Origin: Flavobacterium sasangense DSM 21067
GTDB lineage: Bacteria > Bacteroidota > Bacteroidia > Flavobacteriales > Flavobacteriaceae
DNA: 64,000 nucleotides
Direction of reading: 5' to 3'
Assembly (NCBI RefSeq): GCF_000686885.1
Contig: NZ_JMLU01000001.1
Location: 338,222-402,221, forward strand
Shown: piece by piece, positions 60,547 through 64,000 of the stretch
Layout: the number at the start of each line of letters is the position of its first letter
How positions within the stretch are numbered: position 1 is the first letter of the stretch
Position numbers and translations under genes: made by a program
The notes under the pieces: generated by a model
Told to the model about the DNA's origin: nothing
The model's input: the letters and a program-made list of their open reading frames with translations, nothing else
Database searches by the model: none

Positions 60547-61887
60547 ATGAAGAATACAATCCTCATAACATTATTAACTTTTACACTGTCGGTAAGTGCA
60601 CAAGAAGTGGCACCACTAACATTAAAAGATGCCATCACTTTTGCACTTGAAAACAAAGCAGAAGCTAAGAAAGCTAAATTAGAAGTAGAAAATAGCGAGT
60701 ATAAAATTCAAGAAGTTCGTTCGAGAGCTTTACCGCAAATTTCAGCTAATGGAAGCATGACATACAATCCTATTCTTCAATTAAACGCTTTACCAGGCGA
60801 TTTCTTTGGAGCTCCAGGAACTACAATTCTAGCACCACTTGGACAAAAATGGAATTCTGTGGCTGGAGTTTCTTTAAATCAAGCTTTGTTTGACCAATCG
60901 GTTTTTACAGGTTTAAAAGCGGCAAAATCTACCAGAGAATTTTACCAAATAAACGCGCAATTAACTGAAGAACAAGTTATCGAACGTGTTGCAAATGCGT
61001 ATTATCAAGTATATGTGCAACAACAAAAACTTATTGTGGTTGATAATAACTTGAAAAACACAAACAAGGTAAAAGACATCATCAAAGGGCAATTTGAAAA
61101 TGGTTTGGCTAAAAAAATTGATTACGACAGAATTACGGTTCGTGTGAACAATATCAATTCACTTCGTCAGCAAATTTTAAATGCGATTTCGCTGCAAGAA
61201 AATGCATTGAAATTTTATATGGGAATGCCAATGGAAAACAAAATTATCATTCCTAATACTGCTTTTGAAGTTACACCACAAGACTTATCATCAACAGCTG
61301 ATGTTACAGGAAGAACCGAATATTTGTTACTTAAAAAACAAGAGCAATTATTAACATACCAAAAAAAGGCAGCTCAAGCAGCTTATTACCCAACACTTTC
61401 ATTAACTGGAAGTTACAATTACATTGGTCAAGGTCCGGAAATGCCATTATTTGCAAAACCAGCTGATGGCGTTTATTGGTCAGACTTTTCTTCTATTGGA
61501 TTAAGTTTAAGAGTTCCATTATTTACAGGATTTGGAACAAGAGCAAAAGTAAGACAAGCAAACAACGCATTAAGTTCGATAAAAGTAGATCTTGATGACA
61601 CAAAATTAGCTTTGGATTTAGCGTTTGATAATGCAAAAAAACAACTTGAAAACAGTTTGATTACCATCAACAATCAAAAAGAAAACGCGCAACTTGCTCA
61701 AGAAGTTTTTGATAATACCAACAACAATTACACACAAGGATTAGCTGCATTAACCGATTTATTAGATGCTGAAAATGCATTGGTTGAAGCACAAAACAAT
61801 TATACCAGTGCTATTTTAGAATATAAATTAGCAGAAATTCAATTCATAAAATCAAAAGGCGAACTTAAAACACTAACCAATAAATAA
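60547..61887 (+). CDS. TolC-family outer-membrane efflux protein
   Basis: 446 residues. Signal peptide 1-18 (SVSAQ), followed by the duplicated TolC pattern of two long coiled-coil hairpins and short barrel strands: ALENKAEAKKAKLEVENSEYK at about 30-50 and LALDLAFDNAKKQLENS in the second half. It forms the trimeric exit duct of the pump. Six bases separate it from the adaptor gene, and three from the regulator. Confidence 0.94.
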   Translation: MKNTILITLLTFTLSVSAQEVAPLTLKDAITFALENKAEAKKAKLEVENSEYKIQEVRSRALPQISANGSMTYNPILQLNALPGDFFGAPGTTILAPLGQKWNSVAGVSLNQALFDQSVFTGLKAAKSTREFYQINAQLTEEQVIERVANAYYQVYVQQQKLIVVDNNLKNTNKVKDIIKGQFENGLAKKIDYDRITVRVNNINSLRQQILNAISLQENALKFYMGMPMENKIIIPNTAFEVTPQDLSSTADVTGRTEYLLLKKQEQLLTYQKKAAQAAYYPTLSLTGSYNYIGQGPEMPLFAKPADGVYWSDFSSIGLSLRVPLFTGFGTRAKVRQANNALSSIKVDLDDTKLALDLAFDNAKKQLENSLITINNQKENAQLAQEVFDNTNNNYTQGLAALTDLLDAENALVEAQNNYTSAILEYKLAEIQFIKSKGELKTLTNK

Positions 61888-61892
61888 TTAAA

Positions 61893-62960
61893 ATGAAAAA
61901 GACAATCATAACCATAGTAATCATTTTAGCCTCATTAGGTTTAATCGGATTTATATTAACTAAAAATAAAACAGAAAACGAAGCTAAAACAGCAATCGTA
62001 GCTGAAAAAAACGCATCAGTTTCTGTAAAAGTTGATACGGTAAAAACAGAAGAAGTTTCATTAGATTTCGTATCAAACGGAAACTTTGAACCAATTCAAG
62101 AGTTAAAATTTTCTGCTGAAAAATCTGGAAAAGTTACTCAAGTTTTAGTTAAAGAAGGAGATTATGTAAAAGCAGGACAAACACTTGCTATCGTTAGAAG
62201 CGATGTTATTAACGTAAATGCGCAAAACGCAAATGCGGTATATCAAAACGCTGTTGCAGATTATACAAGATTTGAAAATGCTTTTAAAACAGGTGGTGTA
62301 ACGAAACAACAATTAGACCAAGCAAGATTAGCAATGGTAAATGCAAAAGCGAATTTAACTCAAGCTAATATCAACGTAGGTGACACTAGAATTAAAGCAC
62401 CAATTAGTGGTTTTATCAATAAAAAATTCATTGAACCAGGTTCTATTTTATCTGGAATGCCACCAACAGAATTGTTCGAAATTGTAAACGTATCTAAATT
62501 AAAATTAAAAGTTACGGTTAACGAAAGTCAAGTGGCGAGCTTAAAAGTAGGAAGTGTAATTAAAGTGGGGTCAAATGTTTATCCTGACAAAGAATTTACA
62601 GGAAAAATTACTTTTATTGCTCCAAAAGCAGATGCAAGTTTAAACTTCCCTGTTGAAATTGAAATCACAAACAATACTTCAAATGATTTAAAAGCAGGTA
62701 TGTATGGAACAGCAAAATTTGCTTCAAACCAACAAAAACAAACGTTGAAAATTGTACCAAGAAATGCATTTGTTGGAAGTGTTAGCAGCAACGAAATTTT
62801 TGTAATTGAAAACGGAACTGCAAAACTTAAAAAAGTAACAGCAGGTAGAATTTTAGGAGACAAAGTAGAAATCTTAGACGGATTATCTAACGGAGAAATT
62901 GTAATTGTAACCGGACAAATCAACTTACAAGACGGAAACGCTGTTGAAGTTATTAAATAA
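61893..62960 (+). CDS. RND efflux periplasmic adaptor
   Basis: Membrane-fusion protein of 355 residues: an N-terminal membrane anchor (about 4-24), a lipoyl-like half (KSGKVTQVLVKEGDYVKAGQTLAIV near 74-98), a short helical hairpin (about 105-150), the second lipoyl half, a beta-barrel domain and the membrane-proximal domain. It joins the pump to the TolC channel. Nine bases separate it from the pump gene. Confidence 0.95.
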   Translation: MKKTIITIVIILASLGLIGFILTKNKTENEAKTAIVAEKNASVSVKVDTVKTEEVSLDFVSNGNFEPIQELKFSAEKSGKVTQVLVKEGDYVKAGQTLAIVRSDVINVNAQNANAVYQNAVADYTRFENAFKTGGVTKQQLDQARLAMVNAKANLTQANINVGDTRIKAPISGFINKKFIEPGSILSGMPPTELFEIVNVSKLKLKVTVNESQVASLKVGSVIKVGSNVYPDKEFTGKITFIAPKADASLNFPVEIEITNNTSNDLKAGMYGTAKFASNQQKQTLKIVPRNAFVGSVSSNEIFVIENGTAKLKKVTAGRILGDKVEILDGLSNGEIVIVTGQINLQDGNAVEVIK

Positions 62961-62969
62961 TAAAAACAT

Positions 62970-64000
62970 ATGAAATTAGCAGAAATATCGATCAAACGTC
63001 CGTCGTTAGTAATTGTATTGTTTACAATTCTAACACTTGGTGGACTGTTCAGTTATAGCAATTTAGGTTACGAATTGATTCCTAAATTTGAAACCAACGT
63101 AATTACAATTGCCACAATTTATCCTGGTGCATCACCAAGTGAAATTGAAAACACGGTAACCAAAAAAATTGAAGATGCCGTAGCTTCTTTAGAAAACATC
63201 AAAAAAATTGATGCCAAATCGTACGAAAGTTTATCAACCGTATCCATTACATTAACTTCAAATGCTGATGTAAATGTTTCGATGAACGATGCGCAACGTA
63301 AAATTAACGCCATCATTAGTGATTTACCAGATGATGCAGAAACACCTTCGTTAACTAAATTCTCCTTGAGTGATTTACCAATTATGACAATTGGTGCCAA
63401 CGGAAAAATGGACGAAGTTGCTTTTTACGACTTAATTGATAAAAAATTAGCTCCAATTTTATCTCGTGTTCAAGGTGTCGCGCAAGTAAACATTATTGGT
63501 GGACAAGAGAGAGAAATTCAAGTAAATCTTGATGCAGTAAAAATGCAAGGTTACGGACTTTCGATTCCGCAAGTGCAACAAAATATTTTATCGTCAAATT
63601 TGGATTTCCCTACAGGAAACATTCAAACGCGTGACCAAAAAATATTAATCCGTTTAGCTGGAAAATATAAGAATGTTGAAGAATTAAGAAACTTAATTGT
63701 ATCTTCTAAAAACGGAATTCAAGTTCGTTTAGGTGATATTGCTGATGTTCAAGACACTCAAAAGATTGCTGAAAAAGTTGCTCGTGTAGATCAAAAAAGT
63801 GCTATTCTTTTACAAATTGTAAAACAATCTGATGCGAATGCTGTAGCGGTAAGTGAAGAATTAGTAAAAACCATCAACAAATTAGAAAACGATTATAAAT
63901 CAAAAGGATTACAATTAGAAATCGCAAAAGACAGTACGATTTTTACTTTAGAAGCAGCAGATGCGGTAGTTCACGATTTACTTATTGCGGTTATATTAGT
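62970..64000 (+). CDS. RND efflux pump, N-terminal part (cut by window edge)
   Basis: Reading starts at ATG 62970 and stays open for 343 codons to the edge. MKLAEISIKRPSLVIVLFTI is the first membrane helix of an AcrB-type pump, followed by the porter domain: SNLGYELIPKFE, TIYPGASPSEIENTV, VQGVAQVNIIGGQ and GDIADVQDTQK. Family members are about 1000-1050 residues, so roughly two thirds lie outside. Last visible gene of the tetR operon; proton-driven export of an unknown compound. Confidence 0.95.
   Translation, partial: MKLAEISIKRPSLVIVLFTILTLGGLFSYSNLGYELIPKFETNVITIATIYPGASPSEIENTVTKKIEDAVASLENIKKIDAKSYESLSTVSITLTSNADVNVSMNDAQRKINAIISDLPDDAETPSLTKFSLSDLPIMTIGANGKMDEVAFYDLIDKKLAPILSRVQGVAQVNIIGGQEREIQVNLDAVKMQGYGLSIPQVQQNILSSNLDFPTGNIQTRDQKILIRLAGKYKNVEELRNLIVSSKNGIQVRLGDIADVQDTQKIAEKVARVDQKSAILLQIVKQSDANAVAVSEELVKTINKLENDYKSKGLQLEIAKDSTIFTLEAADAVVHDLLIAVIL

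Noticed and set aside
1..64000. CRISPR array, prophage, integrative element or defence island
   Set aside because: No spaced direct repeats of CRISPR type, no integrase or transposase, no phage or restriction genes were seen in any frame.

Overview
The window is chromosomal DNA of a flavobacterium (Bacteroidota, most likely Flavobacterium or a close relative). The signs are: visibly AT-rich sequence; promoters of the TTTG / TANNTTTG type instead of sigma-70 boxes; almost no Shine-Dalgarno sequences; three proteins with type A sorting domains of the type IX secretion system (T9SS); a large TonB-dependent receptor with a carboxypeptidase-like N-terminal domain; and lineage families such as DUF4271, DUF4296, DUF5686 and a TPR-membrane-AraC regulator. 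No prophage, insertion sequence, CRISPR array or rRNA is visible. No gene-free stretch exceeds 300 bases.

Layout. 1-6540: an OmpR/PhoB-type response regulator, with its sensor kinase running off the left edge, is divergent from a TonB receptor, a beta-helix lipoprotein and two T9SS-sorted proteins. The shared intergenic region carries six exact 11-bp direct repeats resembling a Pho box. 6600-20360: housekeeping genes (LuxE-like enzyme, tyrS, epimerase; glycosyltransferase-pyrC-DUF4296 operon; DUF4271-hemD; pckA; saccharopine dehydrogenase with an Lrp regulator; zinc peptidase). 20420-31450: leuS, a WG-repeat protein, the ftsX-DUF3098-uppP-truB-hydrolase run, a thioredoxin-like protein, a patatin, pyrH-frr. 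31500-40140: DUF5686 protein, MMPL exporter, asnS, rpoN, a membrane protein. 40130-46480: an outer-membrane barrel protein, an ExbB-X-ExbD-ExbD proton-motor operon, tRNA-Ser(GGA), asparaginase, acyltransferase, TatD. 46570-53470: retropepsin, MFS exporter, an unknown secreted protein, a fibronectin-III T9SS protein and its neighbouring AraC-type membrane regulator. 53640-59780: 2-oxoglutarate dehydrogenase E2 and E1, a small barrel protein, prenyl synthase. 59940-64000: a TetR-TolC-MFP-RND efflux operon, with the pump gene cut by the right edge.

The most interesting signals are not genes. (1) A six-unit 11-bp direct-repeat array (798-863) between the response regulator and the TonB receptor points to a phosphate-type regulon serving an outer-membrane uptake and surface-protein cluster. 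(2) Several intergenic gaps, and one place inside leuS, are filled with degenerate tandem repeats of strict 7-base period. The core sequence differs at every locus. In pyrH-frr, asnS-rpoN and ftsX-DUF3098 the tract begins within a few bases of the stop codon, and in the first two it runs to within a few bases of the next start. I know of no description of this in Bacteroidota; it resembles in form the short tandem repeats of cyanobacteria. (3) Four transcription terminators share one stem sequence, and at least six carry a U-G pair in the same orientation, which would make them work on one strand only. (4) A secreted protein of 112 residues consists of little more than a signal peptide and a T9SS sorting domain.

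Many start codons were moved to a downstream ATG where the longest reading frame began at TTG; each entry says so.
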